This document shows, piece after piece, positions 15,998 through 24,636 of a stretch of 64,000 nt of DNA. The stretch lies in the NCBI GenBank assembly GCA_041751875.1, contig JBGSIC010000010.1, positions 62,001-126,000 on the forward strand, in the 5' to 3' direction. The translations under genes and the position numbers were made by a program. Source of the stretch: JBGSIC01 sp041751875 (GTDB lineage: Bacteria > Bdellovibrionota > FAC87 > UBA2466 > JACKAF01). The notes beneath the pieces were generated by a model. That model was not told the DNA's origin. It saw only the letters and a list, made by a program, of their open reading frames with translations, and made no database searches. Position 1 is the first letter of the stretch. Each line of letters begins with the position of its first letter.

Positions 15998-18094
15998 ATG
16001 AAAACAAATATCGCGGTACTTTTCTTTTGTGTGCTCACCATTGTGGGATGCAACAGTTGTAGCGAGGACGTTAGAGGCACCATGGCAGACAATATTCGAG
16101 GCGAACATTCCCAACTTACTTTTGATTACGACCCTGCAACCATCGAAGCTATTTGCACGCAGGAACAAGACCGCGTCAAAGCGCGCCTTCAGGAGGTGGC
16201 CGGAATAAGCGTAAATGCGGTGTCTTTCGAAAATAGCGTACAAGCTCTCGAGCGTTCTCTTGCTTACTTTTCCAGTGCTCTCGAGCCTGTTAGCTTTTTG
16301 AAATATGTTTCACCTGACGAAAAAGTCAGGGCCGCAGCTGATCAGTGCGAAGAGGCCGTGCGAAAGCTTTATGTCGATATTTTTGCTCGTGAAGACTTGT
16401 ATCAAGTTGTGAAAGCTTACTCTCTTGCTGTTGCCCCTAATAGCGATCCGATCGACCGCAAGCTCGTCGAAGAATACATGATTGAGTTTAAGCGAAATGG
16501 TCTTGAACTCTCCCCCGAGAAGCGGAAACTCTACATCGAGAAAAAGAAGAAGCTCGTGGAGCTTTCTACTGAGTTCGACAAGAACTTGGTGGAATGGAAG
16601 GAAACGATGGAAGTTTCCAAGCAAGATCTCGAAGGCTTGCCGGAAGATTTCATCAATAGCTTGGAGAAATCGCCTGCCGGTAACTACGTACTGACTCTGG
16701 CCTATCCTCACTACTATCCCTTCATGGAGAACGCAAAATCTGAAGAGGCGCGTAAGCGCTTGGAAGTAAAATTCTTTGGCCGCGGTGGCGATCGCAATCG
16801 AGTGCTCCTAGAAGAAGCCATTGGGTTGCGCCATGAGCTAGCACGGATGCTTGGGTATGCCACTCATGCGGAGTACGTGCAGACGCGACAAATGGCGCAG
16901 AACCCTAAAACAGTGAACGCCTTTTTGGCGGATATGCGCAGCAAGCTCATTCCCAGTGGTCAGGAAAACTTAAAAGAGCTTCTTGAGATTAAGAAAAAAG
17001 ACGATCCGAGTGCCACTGCAATTCACTCGTGGGACTGGCGCTACTACGAAAACCAATTGAAGAAAGAGAAGTATCAAGTCGATCTTCAAGAAATCAAGGA
17101 ATACTTCCCGCTAGATGTCGTCAACGCGGGGATGTTTGAGCTTTATCAAACGCTTTTGGGAGTTACTTTTGTCGAGGACAAAGGGGCCAAACGCTGGCAT
17201 TCAGATGTTTTGGCTTACCAGGTGATTGATAACAAAACGAAGAAACATGTGGCGTCGTTCTACATGGATCTTTTTCCACGCACCGGGAAATACAATCATG
17301 CCGCTGCATTTACTTTGTTGTCAGGTCAGGTAAAACCCGATGGCACTTACCAATTGCCAGTGTCTTCGATTGTGGCGAACTATCAGGCGCCGTCGCCTAC
17401 TCAGCCGTCGTTGCTCTCATTCAACGAAGTGGAAACGCAGTTTCATGAGTTCGGGCACATCATGCACCAGGTGCTTACGAAGTCGAAATATGCGACTTTC
17501 TCGGGAACCGCTGTGAAGCGTGACTTTGTGGAAGCTCCCTCGCAGATGTTGGAGAACTGGGTGTGGCAGAAAGACGCGCTAACGAAGCTCTCAGGTCACT
17601 ACAAGGATCACTCAAAAAAACTTCCGGATGATCTCTTAAATTCCCTGATTCGCGCCAAACTCGTGAACTCGGGAATTCGTTACTTGCGCCAGGTCTTCTT
17701 CGGCATGTTGGATATGCAGTATCATTCTTCCCCGAAGGTAGACTCTACCGCCATCTATGAAAAACTCAGTGGCGATGTGATGCTTATTCCAATTCCCAAG
17801 GGCACTATTCCGCAAGCAAGCTTTGGCCATCTCATGGGCGGATACGACGCTGGATACTACGGCTACTTGTGGTCCGAAGTTTACGCCCAAGACATGTTCA
17901 CGCGCTTTGAGAAGGAAGGTTTACTTAGTCCCGTTGCCGGAGCCGCCTATCGTGAGCTTATTCTAGAAAAAGGCGGAACGGTGGAACCCATTGAGCTCAT
18001 CACGGCTTTCTTGGGCCGCGCTCCTAACAACAAGGCATTTTTGGACAGCTTAGGGCTCGGCGAATCACGGGCGATTAGTCGCAAGACAAAGTAG
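15998..18094 (+). CDS. M3 family metallopeptidase, predicted lipoprotein
   Basis: 698 residues from the ATG at 15998, which has a purine-rich GGGGTCGGG directly before it; two upstream in-frame ATGs would spoil the signal peptide. Residues 1-20 are a lipoprotein signal (AVLFFCVLTIVGC, lipobox IVGC), so the enzyme is anchored in the periplasm or outer membrane. The zincin motif HEFGH starts at about residue 483 in FNEVETQFHEFGHIMHQVL, and the downstream GGYDAGYYGYLWSEVYAQDMF is the substrate-binding Tyr segment of the M3 (thimet oligopeptidase/OpdA/Dcp) family. It should cleave short peptides. Most bacterial M3 enzymes are cytoplasmic, so the lipoprotein signal points to use on extracytoplasmic peptides. 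Confidence 0.9.
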   Translation: MKTNIAVLFFCVLTIVGCNSCSEDVRGTMADNIRGEHSQLTFDYDPATIEAICTQEQDRVKARLQEVAGISVNAVSFENSVQALERSLAYFSSALEPVSFLKYVSPDEKVRAAADQCEEAVRKLYVDIFAREDLYQVVKAYSLAVAPNSDPIDRKLVEEYMIEFKRNGLELSPEKRKLYIEKKKKLVELSTEFDKNLVEWKETMEVSKQDLEGLPEDFINSLEKSPAGNYVLTLAYPHYYPFMENAKSEEARKRLEVKFFGRGGDRNRVLLEEAIGLRHELARMLGYATHAEYVQTRQMAQNPKTVNAFLADMRSKLIPSGQENLKELLEIKKKDDPSATAIHSWDWRYYENQLKKEKYQVDLQEIKEYFPLDVVNAGMFELYQTLLGVTFVEDKGAKRWHSDVLAYQVIDNKTKKHVASFYMDLFPRTGKYNHAAAFTLLSGQVKPDGTYQLPVSSIVANYQAPSPTQPSLLSFNEVETQFHEFGHIMHQVLTKSKYATFSGTAVKRDFVEAPSQMLENWVWQKDALTKLSGHYKDHSKKLPDDLLNSLIRAKLVNSGIRYLRQVFFGMLDMQYHSSPKVDSTAIYEKLSGDVMLIPIPKGTIPQASFGHLMGGYDAGYYGYLWSEVYAQDMFTRFEKEGLLSPVAGAAYRELILEKGGTVEPIELITAFLGRAPNNKAFLDSLGLGESRAISRKTK

Positions 18095-18095
18095 C

Positions 18096-18956
18096 CTAAA
18101 GTGCTTTTGCCCAGTTGAGAATAAGCGGGGCAACCCGCTCGGGCATTTCTAGATGGACGTGGTGCCGTCCCTCAACTTGTTCATGAGTGAGCAAGCTTAT
18201 CTTTTTCGCCATCCCCAAAAAGTGCGGTGCTTGCTGTAGAAATCCGTCTGACGCTTCCACCAAAAGCGTGGGGCAGGCGATGGCTTTGAGATAGGCCTCC
18301 ACCTGGACCTCGGTCATTCGCTGAAGCGATGGTAGGCCCAAGCGAAGATCACTACGCCACAGGTAGCCTTCTTCACTTTTCTGGATGCCTCTATCCACCA
18401 AATGTTTGGCCGCTTCGGCGTTTACGTGTCCCTTTTTTTGTTTAACCAAATAGGCGTCTTCTAACGACAGCAGCACACGCGGCTTTCGAATTTGTGGTTG
18501 GAGCAGGGCTTCCGAAGTTTGGCGAGTCCGGAGAGGCCCCTCCTCGGAAGGCGCGGTAAGTGGCGCCAGACCATCTAGTAAGATCAGTCCGGCCACCTTT
18601 TCCGGGAAGGTTCCCGCAAAAAGACTCGCGACACCCGCGCCCATGGAATGGCCCATCAAAAAGGGCTTTTGCCATTTTTGGTGCGCGCAAAGGGCGGCCA
18701 CTTCTGGGACCCAGCTAATAAAGGCATTCGGGTAGAACCCCGGTCGGTGAGCAGTTAAGCCGTGTCCAGGAAGATCGACGGCAAATACTTGGAATGAAGT
18801 GAGAAGAGGGGCCAGGCGATCGAAGCTACCGGCGTTATCAAGCCAGCCGTGAAGCGCCAGGAGCGGGGGAAGGCCATCGGCACCCCATACGCGGGCCGCG
18901 ATTTCAATTTCCCAACCTTTTAGGAACGTCTCTTTCGGATTACTGTGCGCGCTCAT
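18096..18956 (-). CDS. alpha/beta hydrolase
   Basis: About 286 residues from the ATG at 18956, overlapping the end of the DUF2090 gene by 17 nt. LLALHGWLDNAGSF holds the oxyanion HGW motif, VDLPGHG follows, the nucleophile elbow is GHSMGAG (Ser), the acid is probably the Asp in LLVEASDGFLQ, and the catalytic His is in EGRHHVHLE. Family members are esterases, lipases and related hydrolases; the substrate cannot be inferred. No signal peptide, so it is cytoplasmic. Overlap and shared direction make it an operon with the DUF2090 protein. Confidence 0.85.
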   Translation of the reverse strand: MSAHSNPKETFLKGWEIEIAARVWGADGLPPLLALHGWLDNAGSFDRLAPLLTSFQVFAVDLPGHGLTAHRPGFYPNAFISWVPEVAALCAHQKWQKPFLMGHSMGAGVASLFAGTFPEKVAGLILLDGLAPLTAPSEEGPLRTRQTSEALLQPQIRKPRVLLSLEDAYLVKQKKGHVNAEAAKHLVDRGIQKSEEGYLWRSDLRLGLPSLQRMTEVQVEAYLKAIACPTLLVEASDGFLQQAPHFLGMAKKISLLTHEQVEGRHHVHLEMPERVAPLILNWAKAL

Positions 18957-19860
18957 CGAGCCACAAGCGGCAAAACGCGCCGTACTTATCCGCAATCGCG
19001 TCTACAGCTTGTTCGTGGCTGATTTTTTTGTCTCGGAAGTCGAGCAAAGGCTGCTGGAATACGGTTCTACCGACGGCAAAACCAATCACGCCGGGCACGT
19101 TTGCTCCTACGCGCAACCACTGGCGAACCTTTTCGTCGTTCTCACCGCGTCCTAAAATAATCACACCCACGCTGTTTCGATTTCCTTGCTGGCAGGCCTT
19201 CACCACGCGCTCGCAATCTTCCTTGCGATCCAGGCCTTCCAACTTCCATACGTCGGCTTCCACACCGGCGTTTTGCAACTCGGTGATAGCTTCCGCCATG
19301 AGCTTGGGACGCATTTCGATGTCGTATACCCCTTTGTCGCCTTTGCACTTACTGAGCTGTTCATCCGTGGCAGGCACGAGGAGTTCAAAAACGTACTTAC
19401 GTCCCTTCTCCTCTAAGTAGCGGCTCAACTCCGCTAGCTTGGTGGCCTGGGCCTGATTCTGCGCCTTGTCTCCGCCGGTATTGTAGCGCACGAGCACTTT
19501 CACAAAATCGGGGTCGATTTTCTCGATGTGAGACTTAAAGTCTTTACCGTACTCAAAATCGAATTCATCCTGGCCGCTTTTCTCGGCTGCCACACAGACG
19601 ATAAAGCCGCCTTTTTTGGCCTTCTGAAGTACCGAGAGGCCAAACTGCTCATCGGTTAAAATTCCCATTGAATCCTTGGGAAGCCCCGATTTCACGGCTT
19701 TTTCAAAACCCTCGTACACAATCATCTTATATTCGCTTACCGCTTTCGTTTCCGCGGGAGTGGGCGGATTGGCATGCCCCAACATTTTTTTCTGAAAGGA
19801 AGTCCGGTGATCAAAAGGAAGGATCAAAAGGTCTTTAGTGTAGCCAAGCGATTTCGCCAT
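18940..19860 (-). CDS. DUF2090 / IolC C-terminal-like aldolase-fold protein
   Basis: 306 residues. The start LLILPFDHRTSFQKKM is the hallmark opening of the DUF2090 domain found fused behind the IolC kinase (2-deoxy-5-keto-D-gluconate 6-phosphate metabolism) and related to class I tagatose-bisphosphate aldolases. GILTDEQFG, VKVLVRYNTGGD, FELLVPA, WKLEGLD and VIILGRGEN are strand-end segments of a TIM barrel carrying candidate catalytic Lys and Glu. It stands here without the kinase domain. No other inositol genes are visible, so the substrate is unknown; a sugar-phosphate lyase role is the best guess. Confidence 0.75.
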   Translation of the reverse strand: MAKSLGYTKDLLILPFDHRTSFQKKMLGHANPPTPAETKAVSEYKMIVYEGFEKAVKSGLPKDSMGILTDEQFGLSVLQKAKKGGFIVCVAAEKSGQDEFDFEYGKDFKSHIEKIDPDFVKVLVRYNTGGDKAQNQAQATKLAELSRYLEEKGRKYVFELLVPATDEQLSKCKGDKGVYDIEMRPKLMAEAITELQNAGVEADVWKLEGLDRKEDCERVVKACQQGNRNSVGVIILGRGENDEKVRQWLRVGANVPGVIGFAVGRTVFQQPLLDFRDKKISHEQAVDAIADKYGAFCRLWLDERAQ

Positions 19861-19913
19861 TGAATGCTCCTGATATTCGACTGTGGGCCTAGTATGCCCA
19901 AAAATTTATCGCT

Positions 19914-20018
19914 GTCAAAAATGCGTGACTGGTTTGGACCGGGGAGGTGCCAGGTCACTTTCCGTCTTTCAGCCGGAAAGTGCACAGGCACCGTCCAAAC
20001 CAGTGACGCATTTTTGAC
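19914..20018. repeat. 105-bp nested inverted repeat (GGTGCC family, long form)
   Basis: Outer arms 19914-19939 and 19993-20018 pair over 26 bp with one mismatch. Immediately inside, 19946-19992 form an imperfect palindrome starting GGTGCCAGGTCACTTTCC and ending GGAAAGTGCACAGGCACC. It fills most of the space between two divergent genes (starts at 19860 and 20064), so any promoters must flank or lie in it. Confidence 0.85.
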
Positions 20019-20063
20019 GCGTCTCCACAACGAAAAAAGGGAAAGTGCCTTTAGAATCAGGGC

Positions 20064-20633
20064 ATGAAGAACACATCCGTGAGGAGCTTCGTCGAATTTT
20101 TGGAATCTCAGCCGCGTAGTCACCTCCAAAATGACGAGGCCGACAGGGTATTCAAAGCTCTTTGCTTCGAACCTCACGCGTTTGATGCGTACACCTATTT
20201 CTGTGATGATCACTATGCACGCAACCTTGTTGCGCGCGGTCTGTTTTTCGAGCTGATTGTCGTGGCCTGGCTTCCCGACCAGGAAACTTCGATACACGAC
20301 CATGGTGGGCAGCGATGTTGGACATGGGTTCAGACTGGGGAGCTGCGTTCGTTGGTATACCGGTGTGAGGAAGGCAAAGCGGCCCTCTCCCAGGGAGAGG
20401 AAGTGCTACGGTCTGGGGGACCTTCTTATATAGACGATAAAGTGGGCTGGCACGCCCTGACGAATCCAGGAAATAAACCGGCGGTAAGTGTCCATCTGTA
20501 CGCTGACCCGATTGATCAGTGCCGGACTTTTTGTAACAAAACCTTCAAAATTCACTCAACTCAAGCTGACTACTTTACCGAATATGGTCAGCCTATTCTC
20601 GATCTTCCGGGGGAGGAAGATTTTCACCACTAG
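20064..20633 (+). CDS. cysteine dioxygenase (type I)
   Basis: 189 residues, a cupin that oxidises cysteine to cysteine sulfinate with O2 and Fe(II). The three iron ligands are His78 and His80 (SIHDH) and His130 (VGWHALTN). Arg53 in YARNLV is placed like the carboxylate-binding Arg of true cysteine dioxygenases, with Tyr51 beside it. Ser142-His144-Tyr146 in SVHLYADP matches the catalytic triad. Cys85, five residues after His80, matches the cysteine that in mammals crosslinks to the triad Tyr; most bacterial enzymes have Gly there. Cys153 is also conserved. The gene stands alone after a long inverted repeat. Confidence 0.9.
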   Translation: MKNTSVRSFVEFLESQPRSHLQNDEADRVFKALCFEPHAFDAYTYFCDDHYARNLVARGLFFELIVVAWLPDQETSIHDHGGQRCWTWVQTGELRSLVYRCEEGKAALSQGEEVLRSGGPSYIDDKVGWHALTNPGNKPAVSVHLYADPIDQCRTFCNKTFKIHSTQADYFTEYGQPILDLPGEEDFHH

Positions 20634-20646
20634 AGAGTTTTCCGTC

Positions 20647-21219
20647 CTAGCTTGCCTTGGTGACGGCACGGAGCAGATATTCATCGGCTTCCCGATACCA
20701 GTCGTATAGATACTTCGCTACCCACTTACGCATTTTGGCATCTGAAGTCGAAACAGTTCTAGGGGAACGTCCTTGGATCTGAAGGTAGTGAACAATTTCC
20801 ATTCTCAGTCCGAACAAGAAGTGTGCTGCCTTCTTGCGGTCGCGTTTTTCAAGCTGCTGATAAGTTTTTTCTAACGTACTAGCGACCTTCGGGTTCACCT
20901 TGCGACCCACGGTCAGTACGAATTCCAAGTATTCGGGATAGGTATCGAGAATTTTGCCCACATCGTTGGTTTCCCCATAGGAAGGTACCGACGAATTGGG
21001 GATGCGCCCGGGCGTCAAGCTAACTGCGCTCGGCAAGTTTTTCACGCCTGCTGCGGTCCGCGCTTTGAAGGGAGCGTGAATGTAGATAATCGCGCCGGAC
21101 ACCGCCACGCTCACAAATACAATCCGGAACAGAGAGTGAGCCAGGAAAGACCGGCTCAAGAACACCAACTCGCCCAACCGAGTTTTTTCATCTGAAGAAT
21201 TCAAATTAAAGAATAACAC
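20647..21219 (-). CDS. hypothetical single-pass membrane protein
   Basis: 190 residues, no family recognised. One membrane segment at about 32-49 (IVFVSVAVSGAIIYIHAPF) is preceded by a short cytoplasmic N terminus. The remainder is a predicted periplasmic, helix-rich domain with many Lys, Arg and Tyr, ending KYLYDWYREADEYLLRAV. It converges on the cysteine dioxygenase gene with a 13-nt gap and is divergent from the next membrane protein at 21479. The two divergent membrane proteins have a similar layout (N-terminal anchor plus soluble domain) and might be partners, but nothing proves this. Confidence 0.6.
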   Translation of the reverse strand: MLFFNLNSSDEKTRLGELVFLSRSFLAHSLFRIVFVSVAVSGAIIYIHAPFKARTAAGVKNLPSAVSLTPGRIPNSSVPSYGETNDVGKILDTYPEYLEFVLTVGRKVNPKVASTLEKTYQQLEKRDRKKAAHFLFGLRMEIVHYLQIQGRSPRTVSTSDAKMRKWVAKYLYDWYREADEYLLRAVTKAS

Positions 21220-21478
21220 CGCGTAGCCTCCTCAGCGCTCATCCCAAGCGCCCACCGTTTGAATACAAGTCTTGTGCCACGCTCCCGCGCACGACGACTG
21301 ACGATTTTCCCTGCAAAAGCGACAGTTTTTGTCCGGGTTTGGCCCGGATTTGTAACTTTATTCCCGCCCAACCCAATTCGGCTGGCTCCGTTTTGGTGGA
21401 ATGTTTTTTGCTTAGTGAAGACCCGAAGTTTCGGGGCGAGTGTTCGACGAGCCCATTTTGATTTTTTTGGAGGCGCTC

Positions 21479-22237
21479 TTGAAAGTAGATACGCGGATCG
21501 TAAAGTTCACATTGGGAATTCTCAGTTTTTCAATCGTGTTGGCTGCCATCATTATGGTCAGCACACAACGCAGAGAAGTGGCGCCTCCGGTCGGATACCC
21601 CGGTATGCTTCATCAGCCTCCTCATACGGGCAAGGCCCTGATTATGGTTCGCGCCGAAGAGTCATTGCCGCTAGTGGGAGTGAAGTACGTCGGTGAGCAA
21701 GAACGTGGCGTAGATAATGATCAGACGGCTGAAGCGCCTATGATCGAACCTTACCGTACTTTCATTACGATTCAGCGATATCAGATCAACAACAACGGCA
21801 AGGGAGTGGATTCCATCTCTAATGTGAAACTGCAAATTAAGTTTCCCGGGCAGGTAGACGCTGACGGTAAAATCAAAACCCAGGATGTTGAGCTTCCCGG
21901 GAACGGCGAGTACTGGCCTATCGGAAATGGGCAAGTCCAAGAAATCGACCGTACGTTTGAGCTTCCTTACAAGTATATTGAGAACGACGGATTTAAGTTC
22001 GAAGTGCACATGCTCCCCAAGGGCAATTCAATTGATCCCTGCAAGTTTGAAGTGGTTACTCTTTCGCAGTTTAACCGCGCGTACATTTGCCGCACCGACG
22101 TCGAATGGCAGCGCAAGAAAAGAATTGCTGAAGACAAGCTGGACGAAGAAAGTTTTTACGTCCGCGTCTTTACCGATCGTCTTGATTCAGGAACGACAAA
22201 GAAAGATATCCCGACAAACGCGATCGCGATTCGCTAG
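21479..22237 (+). CDS. hypothetical membrane-anchored protein
   Basis: 252 residues from a TTG at 21479. This start is preferred over the ATG at 21440 because a GGAGG Shine-Dalgarno (21469-21473) sits five bases before it, and the shorter product begins with a clean anchor: a few charged residues, then FTLGILSFSIVLAAIIMVST. The exported part has a Pro/His-rich stretch, then a beta-rich domain (TFITIQRYQINNNGKG, NVKLQIKFPG) ending in IPTNAIAIR. Two cysteines (in DPCKFEV and YICRTD) may form a disulfide. No known family. Its last four bases overlap the convergent propeptide-like gene. Confidence 0.65.
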   Translation: MKVDTRIVKFTLGILSFSIVLAAIIMVSTQRREVAPPVGYPGMLHQPPHTGKALIMVRAEESLPLVGVKYVGEQERGVDNDQTAEAPMIEPYRTFITIQRYQINNNGKGVDSISNVKLQIKFPGQVDADGKIKTQDVELPGNGEYWPIGNGQVQEIDRTFELPYKYIENDGFKFEVHMLPKGNSIDPCKFEVVTLSQFNRAYICRTDVEWQRKKRIAEDKLDEESFYVRVFTDRLDSGTTKKDIPTNAIAIR

Positions 22238-22884
22238 AACTCCGAGCGGCTTCGGCTGCGACTGAGGATCTGGCCGTCCGACGCACGGAAGATAATTTGC
22301 TGAGGGCCGCGACGCGCGCCTGCGCGGTCGCGGACTCGCAGGATATAAGCCAGCTCTGGCTTGGCGGCTTGCGCCGACGCAAAGTAGATTGGCGTCATAA
22401 AGCTCGGATCGTTTTCCACGACTTCATAGCGCGGCGAGAGTCTCTCGAGCAGAAACTCCGGCGCTGATGCTGACCCGCCGCTACCTGGTAGCAAGGGGCG
22501 ATAATTATTTTCAAACTTTGTTACTTGCATCTGCCCATCGACTTCCACTTCAAATCCTAATCCCATCAAAGGAATTTCCCCTTCATGGACCGAATACTTA
22601 ACCACTGTCTTTAGAGGGGTACGAAAGCTCACAGACTGAAGCGAGTGATGCTTTTGAAAACCCAATTCTTTTTTCTGATTCTCGATGAAGCGATCAGCAA
22701 CTTCCAAAGCAGATAACGTACCGGCGTCCAAGTGTTTTTTTTCCGACTGGGGGGCCACAATTTCTCCCCGGTGAGCCAAACTACGACCGGTCATTTTCTC
22801 TGCTACAGGGCGTGGCGAACGTGAGGCTAGGGTAAGTACGATGAGTATGAGAGTGAGAAAGGTGACGACGAGTAGGCGCTTCAT
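22234..22884 (-). CDS. FTP/PepSY-like propeptide protein, exported
   Basis: 216 residues. Residues 1-21 form a signal anchor or signal peptide (LLVVTFLTLILIVLTLAS). The mature part resembles the propeptide of thermolysin/fungalysin-type proteases: ALEVADRFIENQKKELGF, VVKYSVHEGEIPLMGLGFEVEVD, then a PepSY-like closing segment, LAYILRVRDR followed by IIFRASDGQILS. In those enzymes the propeptide is the N-terminal part of the same chain and acts as chaperone and inhibitor. Here it is a separate gene whose ATG shares one base with the stop of the upstream metalloprotease (TAATG). The family call is by eye and tentative; the C-terminal tail is Ser/Arg-rich. Confidence 0.6.
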   Translation of the reverse strand: MKRLLVVTFLTLILIVLTLASRSPRPVAEKMTGRSLAHRGEIVAPQSEKKHLDAGTLSALEVADRFIENQKKELGFQKHHSLQSVSFRTPLKTVVKYSVHEGEIPLMGLGFEVEVDGQMQVTKFENNYRPLLPGSGGSASAPEFLLERLSPRYEVVENDPSFMTPIYFASAQAAKPELAYILRVRDRAGARRGPQQIIFRASDGQILSRSRSRSEF

Positions 22885-24434
22885 TACTGCAACACTCCCG
22901 CCTGAATACTTTCACCACCATTTTCAGCCGTCACACGAATCTGGTAGGCCGGCCGGCCTGAGTAACCGGCGTGATCCATAATAAAAGAGGTCCCATAAGT
23001 AAAAACGGAGAGTCCCTGACTCAGTCCTACTTGGATGGTCTGGCCGGGAGCGAGATCACCAAGACCTTGCATGTAGACATCGGACAACAGATGCGGGCTT
23101 CCCGATTCAGCGTAGACACGGACGTTATGCGCGGTAGTGGTATTCGGATTGGAAACCTGAATCTGAAAATAGACGTAGTCGGCTTCCTGGAAGGTGGATT
23201 GTCGCAAAAGTGATTGACCATTTAGATCTTCGTATTCCTGAATACCGATAGGCTTATAGTAAAATTGTAGCGGCGTTTTTAAGTCAGGTGGGTTCAACTT
23301 GACTCCGCGGCTTTCAAACGCCGCGCGGATACTACGTTGATTGATTCCGCAGTGGAGCTGTTTGTCTGCCCCTAGAAGCGCTTGATGAAAGTCTCGAATG
23401 GAAGCGTCCGTGGGAAGGCTGCCGGCGGCCGAAAGAATCATTCGGTCGGCCATCACCGCTCCCTTAGCCGGCTCATATTCCGTGAACTGAGAGCGAATCT
23501 CCCAGAGGACGCGGGTGCAGATTTCAGCTACCTGGTACCGCTCGGGAACTTTTCCCGCCCCATCATTCAGTAAACGTTCGGTGAAAGTAGTGGGACGTGA
23601 AGCGGAGGCGTCGATTGCTGAGCGAAGTGGTTTGCCCCCATCATATTCATCGAAATTGCGCGCGATCCACTTGCCAATAAAATCTTTGTTTCCCACTGAT
23701 TCAGCAGCGTAGTCCGCCAGACATTCATGGAGTGCAGAACCTTCCGTAAATGCAGCACCGCGGGCGCCGGCCAGATCCAAACCACGATCGAAAGTCACGC
23801 TTTCGTTCACTAGGTGACCAAACTCGTGCCAGTACATGTCTCGGTCGATTGCGGGAGAAAAATCTCCGTCACCCACTAGGTGAATAATGCGGGGAAGGGT
23901 GCTCTCGAACTGGTTGTGTTCGTAGTAGGCATTGATGTCGCCTTCATACTGACCTGGGGCGTTGGTGAGAACGTAAAGAGGCCGCTTGCGGTTTACCGTA
24001 AAGCCAAGCGCTTCAACGTAGAGGAGCATCGCGGTCGTTGAGTAGTAAGCCATCGATTCGGCGTACTCGGCGGTGTCGGGTGAAAAATCGAAGTCGCCGC
24101 TGAAAACAGTGGCCGCCTGCGTGGTGCTATTGCGCCGAATCTTGATGAAAGTGTTTTCCAGTCGAGAACTCGACGATAGGGCGGTAAGAGGAAAAAGTGC
24201 AGTGTAGTTTAAAAGTGCCGGACTGTCGGCGAGTGCTTGGAGTGAGCGGGTGGCATCTAAAGGGTTCGGCATCACCAGCGAAGCCTTGGGTCCACTGAGG
24301 GCCGCTGTCCCTTCGCGCAGGCGAACAAGGCCATCGAGATTGAGATCGGCGCTGCCGCACTGTTGGGCAAGTTCTTGGGTGCAAGCGTTGAGCAAAAGGC
24401 ACCCAACTAAAAAAATGATGTGGACGGATTTCAT
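22884..24434 (-). CDS. zinc metalloprotease lipoprotein (gluzincin, M4/M36-like)
   Basis: 516 residues. The signal peptide ends in a lipobox, LLNAC with Cys18, so the protein is lipid-anchored. The zinc motif HEFGH is at 203-207 (DMYWHEFGHLVNE) and a downstream EGSALHECLADYAAE supplies Glu237 as the likely third ligand, an arrangement of M4/M36-type gluzincins. The C-terminal 130 residues look like a beta-sandwich adhesion or CARDB-type domain (VSNPNTTTAHNVRVYAESG). No propeptide precedes the catalytic domain; a propeptide-like protein is encoded immediately after it. Ends LQ-TAA with the next ATG overlapping. Substrates are unknown. Confidence 0.8.
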   Translation of the reverse strand: MKSVHIIFLVGCLLLNACTQELAQQCGSADLNLDGLVRLREGTAALSGPKASLVMPNPLDATRSLQALADSPALLNYTALFPLTALSSSSRLENTFIKIRRNSTTQAATVFSGDFDFSPDTAEYAESMAYYSTTAMLLYVEALGFTVNRKRPLYVLTNAPGQYEGDINAYYEHNQFESTLPRIIHLVGDGDFSPAIDRDMYWHEFGHLVNESVTFDRGLDLAGARGAAFTEGSALHECLADYAAESVGNKDFIGKWIARNFDEYDGGKPLRSAIDASASRPTTFTERLLNDGAGKVPERYQVAEICTRVLWEIRSQFTEYEPAKGAVMADRMILSAAGSLPTDASIRDFHQALLGADKQLHCGINQRSIRAAFESRGVKLNPPDLKTPLQFYYKPIGIQEYEDLNGQSLLRQSTFQEADYVYFQIQVSNPNTTTAHNVRVYAESGSPHLLSDVYMQGLGDLAPGQTIQVGLSQGLSVFTYGTSFIMDHAGYSGRPAYQIRVTAENGGESIQAGVLQ

Positions 24435-24636
24435 GGCTATCGCCTTCTTTGAATTGCAAGGCGAAGGCCGCAGAAATGACGCTAACTATTTAGAACAATG
24501 AGCTTTCTCTCAGGCTGGACACGTGTCACGTATACACGAAGTAGACAGTGTCGAACGCATCTTGGATTGGTGAGGAGTTTGAGTGGGTTAGCCTGTCTAG
24601 TGGGAAGAGTGGGTTTGTCGAGGAAGTGAGCGATTT

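Noticed and set aside
19914..20018. Long inverted repeats as insertion-sequence ends
   Set aside because: No transposase frame lies between or near any of the arms and the elements are only 31-105 bp; they fit REP/MITE-type repeats better.
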